Source: Paragorgia papillata (taxonomy: Eukaryota > Cnidaria > Anthozoa > Scleralcyonacea > Coralliidae). Taken from it: DNA of 64,000 bases. Location of the stretch: the NCBI GenBank assembly GCA_035771165.1, contig JAWNZC010000025.1:3419501-3483500 (forward strand), read 5' to 3'. Position numbers and translations under genes: made by a program. Below, piece by piece: positions 46,201 to 56,937 of this stretch; within the stretch, counting starts at the first letter, position 1; every line of letters begins with the position of its first letter. The notes below the pieces were generated by a model. The model was not told where the DNA came from. It did not search any database and saw nothing but the letters and a program-made list of their open reading frames with translations.

Positions 46201-47802
46201 GAGAATTTGGCGGGCTCCATTCGAAGCCAGCTGGATCAGAAAGTAAACTGCTTTATTCATGTAGCTCTTGTATAGTTTCACTAAGTGGCTATAAATATCT
46301 ACACTAAAAAATTAAGAACCTTTTAAGAACTTAACGCCTTGACTTAACGGAGATACCAAATTAAGGTATGGAAAATTGGAGAATTAATTTCCTTCTGTCT
46401 AGTTTTACCATCTGCCCACATGTTGTTCAATTGCGGAGGGCTTAGCCAATTGGAAACCATTATGAACGACTTGAGACGTATTGTACTCCCCGTTATCTCA
46501 AATGTTTTGATTGAAGCCGATTGTAAACATCTGGTGTTTTAACACTTTGAAGCTTGACGACGAGTCTTTAGTATTTTATTCTGGCGTTAGCCAGACGATT
46601 TTATTCAGCACAGGGAGAGGTCCAGGCCTCAAAGTGTTAAAGTTTCGGGGTTTTTTTTTGCGGTACAGGCAAACTACTGTTGTTAGTGGTCAAACTCCCC
46701 AACCATTGAGCAGCACTGTAACTCAGAACAACTTTAACAACTCCAAACTCATAACACTATACCAAGCTGTTTCTGATCGACCCTTTTTTTTTTACATTTT
46801 TAATAATGTTTGGCTACAAACCTACAAACCAGTGCCATCTTCCAGATCATACCGGAGGATAATATTTGATCGGTCTATTAAAGAGGGTTCAACCAATGTT
46901 TCCTATCAAAAGCGCTGATATGTTTGTGGGCACTGATTGAAGGCTTTATATTTCAACCATGCGTTATGGAATATATGCATGTTGATATTTTGAAATTTTT
47001 TCACATAAATAAATCAAACATATATGCCTTGAAATCCTTCAATCTACGATACCGATAAATTTCAAACGAATTTATGTAGTTTGTCTATTTCTAGTTTTTT
47101 ATATTTATGTATTTAAACTACGGGGGAGCGCCTCGCATGGGTCCTCGAATCCCGTTCGCGCTCTTCCCGTTTGGATATCTTCATATATATTGTAAACTGT
47201 AAAGTATCCAATAAAGTTGTTTAAGAAAAACTAAGACCCCGTTTACACGGAAGACAAATTCGGAACCGGTCTCGAATTAGTACGGTTCCGCCTGTTTATT
47301 ATACACGGCGAAATAGGACGAATTCGGAACCGGTCTCGAATTAGTACGGTTCCACCTGTTTACACGGCGAAATAGGACGAATTCGTCCGGTATAGTCTTA
47401 TATACAAGAATATTCACCTTGTCTGTTCAATTTTTTTTTAAACTGTTATTTAATCAGGATAAAAACCCGTCTGCAAAAGCTGATTGATATCAAAGGTTTG
47501 CCTTAAAAAAATCGGGGGGAAAAATCCGCGTCACGGCGTGGATTTTGGACATGTGCCCTGACCAGAAATAGAATACATTTTTTTCGCCCTACGTAGAAAA
47601 ACATCTGACGTTTTGTTGCTAGGTTACAAGCACGATACTAAATCAACTGATGGATAAAATACGCGAAGAGCTGCCCGGTTTGGAGACTGGTGAAGATACG
47701 GATCAGATCAACCGCCACTTTGAAAATACGGAGGCACACATTCGAGCGAAAAAGGAAAGCGAATCTCTTTACGAAGACGTGAACATCGAGGAAAAGGCGT
47801 AG
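37204..47802 (+). CDS. VPS35: VPS35, retromer core subunit
   Basis: VPS35 is the alpha-solenoid backbone of retromer, which retrieves cargo from endosomes with VPS26 and VPS29. Sixteen coding exons: 37204-37206 (ATG only), 37290-37391, 38743-38839, 39001-39124, 39461-39643, 40246-40462, 40565-40648, 40722-40928, 41272-41420, 42086-42359, 43097-43186, 44253-44375, 44881-45060, 45331-45570, 45808-45951, 47623-47802. They sum to 2397 bp (798 aa; human 796), every phase matching. The VPS26-binding PRLYL motif is at about residues 107-111, split by the exon 4/5 junction. Strong conserved blocks: [119 protein letters not shown]. The protein looks complete and functional. The ATG at 37204 is followed directly by donor GTATGT, and the next exon opens in phase with A-P-P-T-P before the conserved QDEQEKLL. 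Confidence 0.97.
38466..38660. mobile_element. Hairpin MITE of the GAAGGGCCTT family, copy 4
   Basis: AATTGAAATATAGTAAGGTTAGATATACTGC...TCTAACGTTTCGAGCGA and the mirrored half TCGAAACGTTAGACTCC...GGCGGTATATCTATATTACTATATTTCGATTG, then the shared CACTGCCTACGCAGCAC end. In VPS35 intron 2. Confidence 0.8.
39155..39408. repeat. TACTG pentamer-rich tract
   Basis: Imperfect GTACT repeats between VPS35 exons 4 and 5, starting about 30 bp after the exon 4 donor. Confidence 0.85.
39739..40157. mobile_element. Inverted-repeat element in VPS35 intron 5
   Basis: GTTGTTTGCTTTGTGTCAACTGCTACTTGACAC (39745-) is mirrored by GTGTCAAGTAGGAGTTGACACAATGCAAACAAT at the right end. AAGTATGAGTTCACACGGGCC is duplicated in tandem at 39782-39830. 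Confidence 0.7.
41035..41250. repeat. 16-bp tandem repeat before VPS35 exon 9
   Basis: About 13 copies of CTGCTTAAGAGAGGTGT with small variations, ending 20 bp before the exon 9 acceptor. It contributes the sequence upstream of that acceptor. Confidence 0.9.
41451..41866. mobile_element. Inverted-repeat element (AAGGCCTGGTTC ends)
   Basis: TAAGGCCTGGTTCTTACGTCGCATTTAATTCAGACGAATTTAA at the left is mirrored by TTAAATTCGTCTGAATTAAATACGACGTATGAACCAGGCCTTA at the right. Many ATTAAATTCG words repeat inside. In VPS35 intron 9. Confidence 0.8.
42430..42840. mobile_element. Inverted-repeat element with CTGTTCAGA motifs
   Basis: ACACACGCAAAAACGCACACTG (left) and AGACTGTGCGTTTTTAGGTGTAT (right) are inverted. 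Internal GATCTGTTCAGA / TCTGAACAGATC and TGATACAGCCTG / CAGGCTGTATCA pairs add palindromic order. In VPS35 intron 10. The next 240 bp (42841-43075) form a separate hairpin of TTGCAACTTGCAAC words. Confidence 0.75.
43863..44045. mobile_element. Hairpin MITE of the GAAGGGCCTT family, copy 5
   Basis: CAATCGAAATATAGTAAGGTTAGATATACTGCCG and the mirrored CGGCAATATATCTAACCTTACTATATTTCGATTG, with CGAAGGCCCTTCGTCAG in the middle and the CACTGCCTATGCAGCAC end. In VPS35 intron 11. The best-preserved copy of this family in the window. Confidence 0.85.
44450..44720. repeat. GGGAAGGGAAGAGGA polypurine tract
   Basis: About 270 bp of almost pure purine, about 75 bp after the VPS35 exon 12 donor. Confidence 0.9.
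45113..45295. repeat. GTT/GCT trinucleotide tract
   Basis: TTG/CTG/TTTG repeats in VPS35 intron 13, directly upstream of the exon 14 polypyrimidine tract. Confidence 0.85.
46538..46640. mobile_element. 100-bp MITE-like repeat, copy 2
   Basis: TTTAACACTTTGAAGC and GCCTCAAAGTGTTAAAG inverted ends; internal sequence shared with 3836-3935. In the last VPS35 intron. Confidence 0.7.
47232..47395. repeat. Tandem duplication of about 76 bp
   Basis: GAATTCGGAACCGGTCTCGAATTAGTACGGTTCC..CCTGTTTA..ACACGGCGAAATAGGAC is present twice, preceded by a partial ACACGG...TCGGAACC unit. The start CCCCGTTTACACGG is MITE-like. In the last VPS35 intron. Confidence 0.75.
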
Positions 47803-47886
47803 AGATTCTTTCGTAGTTCTTTAATCTTTAGTTGATTAATGATATATAATTAAAATAATGTGAAAAAGAAGTGAGTTGCAACCATG

Positions 47887-47892
47887 AATAAA
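47887..47892 (+). terminator. Candidate VPS35 polyadenylation signal
   Basis: AATAAA 85 bp after the VPS35 stop codon; another AATAAA overlaps 47958-47963. Canonical hexamer only; cleavage site not determinable. Confidence 0.45.
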
Positions 47893-47899
47893 ACGACAC

Positions 47900-50057
47900 G
47901 TGCGTTGCACATGATTTGGGCGAAATTGTCACCACAATAGAATCTAGACTTAAATTTAATAAAATATTAATATTTAATGGTATTTGTTTTTTCTTGACGT
48001 CTGGGACATATTAACCGAAAATTATTCTTGCTATACGGCGAAGCTTAAAACTCCTATAATAAACTTGGCTGGCTCAGTCAAGGAGGGAAAAGTCAAGTTA
48101 TATATTTTTATGAAAAGCCAAACACCCTTCAGGTGCGAAGTTGATTTATGCTTCCATACACCTGTCACGCTTGTTATGAAATAGTTGATTATATGATTCA
48201 ACGTGTGTCTAATATAAATTGTAGTATGTATGTGTGTGTTTACCACCTTTCCACGTTGCTCTATCTAAAACACTGCCTATACGCATGCAGTATTATACCT
48301 TTTTGCACTATGACTATCATATATATGTATATATACTTAACGACCGTAGCGACGAATTTGGTTTCCTCCTGTGAAAAAAAGATGACCCTACATCTTACAC
48401 TGCTTGCTTGCGTTAATTTATTTCAAAGTTGGACTCTATAGGAGTATATTTGTTTCATTCATTCGGTGTACAGTCTTATCTATTTACAGAATGATTTGTC
48501 GCAAATTACCTGTCATACTTCCTCGTAAATCTCCCTTCAAACTGTGCTCCAATCCATTGGATCAGCTGGAGGCGGGGCAGCATGGCTGTATGCAAAGCGT
48601 TCTATGAAAATGTACTTTAAAAAAAATCTACAATATACACGTTAAACATTGAAAAATGTTAACATTATAAAATCGTGAAACATATTCGTTTGATTTCTCT
48701 TCAGGCATTTAAATCTTGAAAGGTTTTCCTTTTGTCGAGTTGATGGGACTTTTTAATTCAACAATGGAAGTAGAATTATCAGATGATTTGCGCTGCCGGT
48801 TTTCAATTGGAAACGGGAAATTGTCATTGTCATGCGGGGATCCGAAAAGATAATATACAGTTCTAATTTTAAGACGGAAATGGGGAGTGTGTATGCTTTT
48901 TTTCGTGTCGTCTTCTTTAATACAAGTTTTGTGTATATATTGTTTCAAAGGTTCTGTCAACGATCCGTCCATCAAATGCGTGTGTGTGTGTTTGCGTTTA
49001 GCAATCGCGGAGGCAGGGACGGATCAATTTCTGAGCATCGAAAGAAAGCGAGCACAAAAACCCCCAGCATACAATATATTCTGGATGCAGCTCTACACCG
49101 ATTGTCTTAATTGTCATTCGAAAACGATTCGATTTGGACCGTAAAGGTTCAATCATGTATGCTGTAAGAACTTAATTCATCTCTGTCCGAGGGTTCCCCA
49201 TGCAGAGGTGAATAACTGATAATCTGGTGTTAGCCTGAATACGAAAAATAAAATACTAATTCGGACATGAAAGAGTTAGACAGTTCTGATAAACGACTCT
49301 ATCGAAACGTCAGTATTTCGTTACTAAAATATCGGTGGTTTTTTACTTTGCTCTATCCAAAAACATGCACTGCCTACGCAGCAGTCTACTGTTTTATACA
49401 TGTTAATTTATAGGTTTCTTGCAATTATAGGTTTGAGAAAAGGAGTCATTTGTCGAGTGTTATAAAGTTTGTTCATTTTTTTATTACTTTAAAACGCTGT
49501 GCGGTGAAGGAGAATAACTATGACCAACTTTTCAAAAAAAGAGTACAATATTGGTGTTCAAAAATAAACCATTCCTTACAACCCTCTCGTTTATAAAGGC
49601 TATTTATTTTATTTTGAGCCGTTGGAATGAACACTGGCGTTGACTTTCTGTTGTAGCTCATTCGCACAAACATTCAGGATAAAAAGAATAGTAGTATTGA
49701 CATAATTGACCAGCCAATTGTCACAAACGGGATTAACGAGCTATAGTGTTATTATAAAACGCTTTTCCCGTGTTGAAAATATAAGCTTTACTTTTCACTG
49801 ACAAGGTCAATACCCGCTTTTTCGTGCGGTTCAAGTGCAGGAGCGGTGTCGGGTTTAGTCAAATGATGTTTTTCTTTCGGGCAAGCTTGTTATTACGCAT
49901 AACAAAGTAAAACTTATAATCTCCTGATTGTATCCCATATTAATTTACGATGCATGTATATAGATCCATTCCACAGGAATTAACATTGTCAACTTGGTTT
50001 CATATAATAGAGTATTACACTAACTACTGCTATACGAGGATCTGTTCCGATAACTGA
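47900..50057. other. Intergenic between VPS35 and the MGCG gene; no confident gene
   Basis: AT-rich. Weak candidates: a minus frame at 48709-48975 ending in STKGKPFKI and a plus frame at 48900-49144 with a Cys-rich run; neither has recognisable similarity or clear splice context. A partial GAAGGGCCTT-family 3' module (CGAAACGTCAGTATTTCGTTA...CTGCCTACGCAGCA) is at 49308-49385. Confidence 0.4.
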
Positions 50058-50843
50058 TCAGGTTTTCTCATTCAATTGTTCGCCCACTGCAGCTCGTTTC
50101 TTGTTGCTAGTCTGCTTTGTAGAGCAGTCACTGGCGTGAGAATGTTTAGGTGACACACGATTTCGACCAAAAAACGTCTTGGTTTTTTGATTGGTTTCCG
50201 ACGTGCATGGCGTTTGAACTGGGCTTGTTTTTGCACCGTGTGATTTCGTTGAAGTAACATCTTTCATGTTGATCGAAGTTCCGTGAAATTTCGTAGGATC
50301 CTCCAACATGTCACTGATGCGTTCGTTGCGAAGCGTTGTGTTGCAGGGCAGGCCGCGAGTGGCCAATGTTTGACTTTTGGAGGACGATGTCGAAGGATAG
50401 CCGGCAGAGTAGAATCTGGTCTGAGAAATAGCCAAATCCTTGGAACAAAAGCTAGTCTTGGCTTCGCATAAATCATTCGAACATTGGGTCTCTGTAGTTA
50501 CACTTTCGTCGACCTGACATACGCGTGTAGCAACGCGTTTTGCTTTCAACTTGTTTGTACGATATTCGTGTGGTTTATCGAGCTGGTTCTTTTCAGGTGA
50601 TTGGCTTTTATTCTCATTCTTCACATACTCTAACGGGTTCTCTAAATGAATGGCGAAATCGCGGTGTCGATCCTCAGTTTCTTCCTGATCACTGTTGTAC
50701 TGCGCCAAGTGGTAGAACTTTAACTCCCCCAATTCACGCAACATTTGAAAGCTCTCCTCGCCTACCATGAAGACGGTTGGGTGTAGACGGGAGTTTCGTT
50801 CCGATGGCGGAATAATGACGGCCTGTGAGGGCCCACAGCCCAT
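50058..50843 (-). CDS. Unrecognised 261-aa protein with an MGCG acylation-type N-terminus
   Basis: A single open frame from MGCGPSQ to NEKT-stop. Gly2 followed by Cys3 and Ser6 is a consensus for N-myristoylation plus palmitoylation, so membrane attachment is predicted (inference from motif). Residues 15-55 look ordered (HPTVFMVGEESFQMLRELGE); the rest is polar, Ser/Thr/Lys-rich, with SQTLATRG and KSHGAKTSP-like stretches, probably disordered. GATTTCAG just upstream of the ATG (about 50860) looks like a splice acceptor, suggesting a 5' UTR intron. The N-terminus recalls small acylated adaptors such as BAALC (MGCGGS...), but nothing beyond the first residues supports homology. Codon-like composition differs from the repeat frames around it. 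Probably a real gene; function unknown. Confidence 0.6.
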   Translation of the reverse strand: MGCGPSQAVIIPPSERNSRLHPTVFMVGEESFQMLRELGELKFYHLAQYNSDQEETEDRHRDFAIHLENPLEYVKNENKSQSPEKNQLDKPHEYRTNKLKAKRVATRVCQVDESVTTETQCSNDLCEAKTSFCSKDLAISQTRFYSAGYPSTSSSKSQTLATRGLPCNTTLRNERISDMLEDPTKFHGTSINMKDVTSTKSHGAKTSPVQTPCTSETNQKTKTFFGRNRVSPKHSHASDCSTKQTSNKKRAAVGEQLNEKT

Positions 50844-51329
50844 GCCGTTAGCAGTCTGAAATCATATAGAGCAGTAAATGTTTATTAGATGTTAAATGTT
50901 ATTTTATAACTTGGCATGCATGAGTAGTATATGCATGCATATATAATCAGATGCAGCGAGAGCGTGGGTGACTCATTTCATATAGCAGATGATCGACACG
51001 TCCCATAATGCATCCCGTGAAACAATACTGCAGCTGTGTGTCAACTCAACATGAAATAAATCGTTGTGTAGAGCAGAATTGTACACACAGATGGCAACCA
51101 ACGTCAAGCGCAGAAAATCCTCGACTATACTTTGATAGAACTACATATATACGTTAACGTTAATTATATTTGGCTCGTATCTTGATGCATGTTATATATA
51201 GCCTTGAATTGCGCAAAATTTTCTTTTGGTTTGGGGTAAAAGCCGTCAAAAAAACTGACGCGGCTAGAACTTGTTTATCAAACAAAGACAACAAATGTTG
51301 ACTCCGATATTTACATATAAACGGTTTAG

Positions 51330-53535
51330 ACCCTCTTCTAGAGGGAGTTTAAGCAAGCTAGGACGACAACGGCAATGTAAAGTTACTGCATTTAAAAGAA
51401 ACCATGGATCAGGACACCGTATATTGTATGCATGCTTTATGTATTTTGTAAGACCTTTAAAGACCTTTAAAAAGCAGCCATGTCAACGTGACGTACGATA
51501 GATTAATGCCCAAAGTAAACTAACATGCAGCTTTAGCTGTTCCTCGCTACACGTTGTCTTGAAAACGTGAAAACGCTTCAGTTGACGTTGTGTGTGTGTG
51601 ACGAGGACGGTGTTGGGATTACTCTTGGGACTGCAAATTATTCAACGCTTTGTTTTGGTTGAAAAATACTATTGTTCTTGGGTAGTCGTCGTGACGTTCG
51701 CGTTGTGCTTGCTTAAGGCCTGAAACTCAGTCATCGGCGCAGAAACTGGTTCGCAGCTCGCCGCGAGTACTTGCATCTAAGGGGTGGACCATTAGAAAAG
51801 TGATGGGGGAGGGGGGGGGGGGGGGGAACCAAAAAAAAATTCGTGCAAGGCAATGTGCTCAAAAAAAAAATTCATATACAAAGAAAGTTTGAGAAAAAAA
51901 ATTCGTGCAGAGCCTTCTCATGGTGAAAACTAGGTATGTTAATAAAAAAAATTCATGCAAAGGATTAGACAATAAAAAATGATAAAGAAAAAAATTCGTG
52001 CAAGCTGAAAAAGTACCCCCCCCCCCCCCCATCACTTATCTAATGGTCCACCCCTAATTAAAAATATCTCACAGTGCTTGTTTTTTTCGCTGCGAGTCAT
52101 TTTTAATTAGAATCAAATACTCGCAGCAAGCTGCGAACCAACTTGTGCGATGACTGGAAATCCACCTTAAGGTTCCTAATGCCAGACAAGGTGTTAAATA
52201 TATTCCACTAGGCTGTCTTGGCCATTCATCTCTCTTTTCGTAACCTCCAGTGTCCTTCACCTCTTCCGCACGCGACTGGGGTCTTTATATTTCCGAGGGA
52301 CAATCTTTTTTTGCCTAGTCAGAACCCCCAGGGTGTTGTGTGGGCAACGAAACCAATGTTTTGGTCATCACTAAAAAAGAATGACTTGACAAAGAACTCT
52401 CCCAGTGACCCAATATTTTTCCAAAAAGTTACGGCAATAAACAAGATTTCTGTCTAGGGTTAGGTCTTTGGTTGGGCTCAGGTGATCCAGAGACTCACTG
52501 AAGTTTTATAGCGACATATTTTGGAAAAAGGATCGTCCTTTTGGCTTATCCGTTTTAGTCAACGTTTTCACCGTGAGGATAGTTTCTTCGACTCAATGTT
52601 GCAAATACAAAGCGCAGTGAACTGGAAGTCTGGTGCGTGCGCATGCGTTGACGCATTAATCATTAAGGACCTCACGATTCTAGGACGACGGCGGTTAAAT
52701 TTTATAAATAAAATAAGTCACGGCTGACTATTATAGTTTATTTTTAAAACTGGTTTAATGACTTCCAAAATGCCCCCAGTACTCCTAAAAATGATGGTAG
52801 CGTCTATATAATATTGAAGTCAATCTTAAGTACCAAATCTCATCCAGTTTGGCGAGTTGACGTCGTTCTGAAGACGTGAAAATGCTCTAAGTGGCGTTGT
52901 ATAAAGAACGAGGACGCTGTCGAGATTACTCTAGGGATGAAAAATTATTCATTCTCTTTGTTTCGCAACTAGAATTCTTTTGTTTAAAAGGCTTCGTCGT
53001 TGAAGCTGCCGTCGTACTCCGTAAGGTCCCTATATATTATCGCTTCTATTCAACGTTCCTACCAGAAATGCGTTGCCTTCGCTGGGCCGTCCGAGTCTAG
53101 TCAACAAAGATCGCGAACATGCGTGATCGAACGCCAGCAACTGCATGAGTCTCACTGGACCTGTCTGGTTATTATTAGGGACCTTTAATAAGCAAGCACA
53201 ACGCGAACGTCACGACGAAGACCCAAGTATACAATAGTATTTTTCAACCAAAACAAAGCTTTGAATAATTTGCAGTCCCAAGAGTAATCCCAACACCGTT
53301 CTCGTTGCACATACAACGTCAACTGAAGCGTTTTCACGTTTTCAAAACAACGTTGTGGCAAGGAACAGCAAAAGCTGCTAGTTTTCTTAGGCGTTGGTCT
53401 GTTATCCATCATGTTGTCGAAGCTATGGTTGCTTTTTAAAGGTCTTACAAAATACATAAAGCATACAATATCCTTTTAAATGCAGTAACTGAATTGCCGT
53501 CGTCATCCTAGCTTGCTTAACGTCCCTATTAATGT
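51330..53535. mobile_element. Compound of three related inverted-repeat elements
   Basis: The segment 51337-51721 (AAGCAAGCTAGGACGACAACGGCAA...GTCGTGACGTTCGCGTTGTGCTTGCTT) reappears reverse-complemented at 53188-53533 with moderate divergence. A third, more diverged partial copy lies at 52670-53035 (AGGACGACGGCGG, GTCGTTCTGAAGACGTGAAAATGC, GTCGAGATTACTCTAGGGATGAAAAATTATTCA). The outer pair could form a 2.2-kb composite hairpin. No transposase frame seen. Confidence 0.7.
51779..52052. mobile_element. MITE with G17/C14 inner ends
   Basis: AGGGGTGGACCATTAGAAAAGTGATGGGGGAGGGGG at the left is mirrored by CCCCCCATCACTTATCTAATGGTCCACCCCT at the right. The interior repeats AAAAAAAATTCGTGCAAGG five times. 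It sits between the first two copies of the 51330-53535 compound. Confidence 0.85.
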
Positions 53536-54540
53536 TTAGAACATTTCTTTTATATAAAAAAAATCGTATAGGAAACACGTAAAACTACGAAATTCTTCGA
53601 ATAAACTAAGTTCTTCCAACTCGCGCGCTTGTTTTGATCGAGTTGCAAAAAAACAGCTTTCAACCAATGTTTTCGAAGTGTTAATTTTTAAACATTAATA
53701 GAAACAGTTTATCGTGTTATATAAATCCTATTTACTGCCACCTACTCTGTGCAATACAAGAATAATAGAATATATCTGGTTTGTAATAACTTTCGAGTTT
53801 CTATCTCAAGTTTAATCTTGTTTTCGAGATCCTAAAACTGATTCTTAAAATATTTTCATAAAAAAACATCCCACGCCTTAATGCGGCATATATAAAGCTA
53901 TACGCCCCGTTGGGCTTAATCTTAAATGTCGAGGGTTCGTGGAAATAGATGTATATATTCAGAACAGAACGATTTCTTAACCGGTTCTAGTCTTCAGTAA
54001 AATGGTTCCCGCCCGAATGAAGCATTAATTTCCTCCCGACTATATAACCTTATTGATAATTTTAACGACTAATTCTAATATAATATATGCTTGGTTATTC
54101 TAATTAAGCAAGATCTTAATATTTCTGATGACTATCTCAGGTATGTCTTCATTATAAAGCTTAACACGAAGCTTTTAATCTCAAAAAAAAAAGAGGAATT
54201 TTTGTTGATTACATTTGCTAATAATGTCTCCAACAACTCGGCATCACAAAGTCAATGGAGAATGTATAGCATTATCACGCAGTGATAATATAATACATCC
54301 CTGAATAACATTGAATATAACAGCATAGATCTATTCAGGCTTTCAAAAAACCCGGCAAATATTCCATTTTTATGTATAGGGGCTTTCAATTGCTTGACAT
54401 GGCATCTTCGTGTAGATAAACGCTTTGCCAATGCAAGAGTACATTTTTTTGTCTACTGTATATCATTCTTCCTCTGTACGTTCGGTTAGTTATTCCACGG
54501 TCTACTTCTATTAACCGTGGTTATTGCAAGCAATATTGTT
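53536..54540. other. AT-rich intergenic sequence without features
   Basis: No coding frame with protein-like composition, no RNA gene and no clear repeat structure seen. Confidence 0.5.
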
Positions 54541-54778
54541 AGCCTGCGTGGTTCACACTAACGACATAAGCACAAGGAGAAAAAACAACAAGAAAAGAAT
54601 GAAGACAAGCAAGCCTGCGACATATGGACAGTTATAATCGTAAGATCATGAGCCAAGAGCAGAACAAAAGACGAAATTAAAATAACTTCTCGTTGTGTTG
54701 TCTTCGCAAATCCCAGAAGATAAGTTACGCTTTGTTTTTGTGCTTTATTCGCTATTTAGTGTGAACCAGGCAGCACTT
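54541..54778. mobile_element. Inverted-repeat element (GTTCACACTAA ends)
   Basis: GCCTGCGTGGTTCACACTAACGACATAAGCACAAGG is mirrored by TTTTGTGCTTTATTCGCTATTTAGTGTGAACCAGGCAGC, with subterminal AACAACAAGAAAAGAATGAAGAC / CTTCTCGTTGTGTTGTCTTC. Confidence 0.7.
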
Positions 54779-55731
54779 TGTAAAAACTTTGTGTAAAGAA
54801 AGAAAAGGAACGAGTATTCTTACTTTTGGCGTCGCAGACTTTTTTGTTTTCCTCTTCGTTCTCTCCATTTCTTTGTCGCCCCCATCTGGTTTCAGAATGG
54901 CAGGTGTTTGGTTGGGTTCAGAAGACATTTGTAGTTTTCCTCAAGCCAACAAAATGGCTACCAAGCGTAGAGTCGACAACGAAGCACTGTAGTCTTCTTA
55001 CTCATGTATACGCGTGTACACCATTCAAATCACTTGAAACCACTGCTGCTTGCTCCGTAGTAACAGCTTATCGACACACATCCCTCGGTTTGACCGATAC
55101 TTTTTAAGCCAACGAAAGACGTACACAGGATAATAATTAATAATGGAGCGTAAACCGCTAGACAAATACCGTCAAAATATTTGCCAGAACCGCTCATTTG
55201 AGGCTTTGGTAAACCTCAAAACGATTTCTCCACAAGTCTTTAGCGTTCCGATTATAGAAACGAAAGAGGATTGTCCCACATTTGATCAATTTTCAAATCA
55301 CGTTTGATGAAAACAATCAGGAGCACATTATTTATGTACATTTAAATGTTAACCAAGTAGTATACGAGTTGCTGCGGGTGTGAAACAGTCAGCTGGTTTA
55401 TATTATCACAAACCAACGCTCTTCACGATTCGGATCGCACTGTATATGCTGTCTGATAAACAAGTCTTTACCTTGAAACGTCGCGGGTATAATTCGTTAT
55501 CTATAAAATCCGTCGTCAGTTCACCATTTGTAACGTCGTAACAGACTGCCTTATGCGCAGCGCCTTGCTTTCAGATTACTTCAGTTTAACGATTTATAAG
55601 AATTTCCAGAATTTCAGAGAATTTTCCGAATTCGTGTTATTTTTAGTTGTGTTAATTAACTGTAATTTTTAGCATATGTTTGTGCAGTATCATGTGTCAT
55701 AGTATACGGTTTCGACAAACAAACGAAAATT

Positions 55732-56376
55732 CAACAAACAAACAAACAAACGAAAGAAGGGAGGGGAGGGAGGGAGGGGAGGGAGGGGAGGGAGGGGGGG
55801 AGGGAGGGAGGGAGGGGAGGGAGGGGAGGGAGGGGAGGGAGGGGGGAGGGAGGGAGGGAGGGAGGGAGGGAGGGAGGGAGGGAGGGAGGGAGGGAGGGAG
55901 GGAGGGAGGGAGGGAGGGAGGGAGGGAGGGAGGGAGGGAGGGAGGGAGGGAGGGAGGGAGGGACGAACGAACGAACGAACGAACGAACGAACGAACGAAC
56001 GAACGAACGAACGAACGAACGAACGGAGGGAAGGGAAGGAAAGGAAAGGAAAGGAAAGGAAAGGAAAGGAAAGGAAAGGAAAGGAAAGGAAAGGAAAGGA
56101 AAGGAAAGGAAAGGAAGGAAAGAAAGGGAAAGAAAGGGAAAAAAGGGAAGGGAAGGAAGGAAGGGGAGGAAGGAAGGAAGGAAGGAAGGAAGGAAGGAAG
56201 GAAGGAAGGAAGGAAGGAAGGAAGGAAGGAAGGAAGGAAGGAAGGAAGGAAAGAAGGAAGGGAGGGGAGGAAGGAAGGGGAGGAAGGAAGAAAGGGGAGG
56301 AAGGAAGAAAGGGGAGGAAGGAAGAAAGGGAAGGAAGGAAGGAAGGGGAGGAAGGAAGGAAAGAAGGGAAGGAAGC
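55732..56376. repeat. 645-bp polypurine simple-repeat mosaic
   Basis: Successive blocks: CAAA, GGGA (about 55755-55965), CGAA (about 55965-56025), GGAAA pentamers (56030-56115) and AAGG (56150-56375). One strand is almost all purine except in the CGAA block. The 230-residue Pro/Ser/Phe/Leu and Arg/Lys/Glu/Gly frames across it are artefacts. Confidence 0.95.
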
Positions 56377-56704
56377 GACCGACAACCAACCGATAATGCA
56401 GTACATTTACAAATGTTCCACTCCGGTTGCACTGTAGTTACATATAATACCTTAAATACATATAAGCGCTTATTTCAGATTTTAGGTTCAAGTTATTTAA
56501 TTACTGACAATATTTGAAGAGCAATTAAATGCAAAGGAATTGAAAATATCTAATAATTTTGTTTTGTCATATAATATAAATCACATATAATTAAAAAAAG
56601 GGCGTGTGCAGAGAACAAATATAAGATTTCGAGTTTTCTTGCTAAAAACACGTGTGGGGGCGCTTCGCGTGTTTACATATATAGGGTGCTGGGTATGGTT
56701 CGCG

Positions 56705-56895
56705 TTAAAGTGCCTATGAAACGAAAATTAAGTTTGTCTTATTTAAAAGAACACTTAAAATGATAGAGTAACATCGTTTGAAGTTTTTCGTTTCCTTGCT
56801 TCTTTCTTGAGATATTACAGTTTGTTTGATATGCAAATTAAACATTTGTGCATAATGAGTTATTGAGAAAAGTTATATATCTTTGCTATTATCAA
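56705..56895. mobile_element. Dispersed repeat, terminal fragment (pairs with 29435-29640)
   Basis: Reverse complement of 29435-29640; begins AAAGTGCCTATGAAACGAAAATTAAG. It is followed within 45 bp by the inverted-repeat element at 56938. Confidence 0.7.
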
Positions 56896-56937
56896 ACCAA
56901 AATAATCCGAGGGAACCATGTGCGTGTGTCGACGCGA

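Noticed and set aside
54789..55107. Overlapping 67- and 93-codon frames
   Set aside because: Hydrophobic but short, no splice or homology support, next to an inverted-repeat element.
55690..56432. Five overlapping frames of 230-238 codons on both strands
   Set aside because: They are translations of the GGGA/AAGG purine array; composition is periodic and there is no start context or conserved text.
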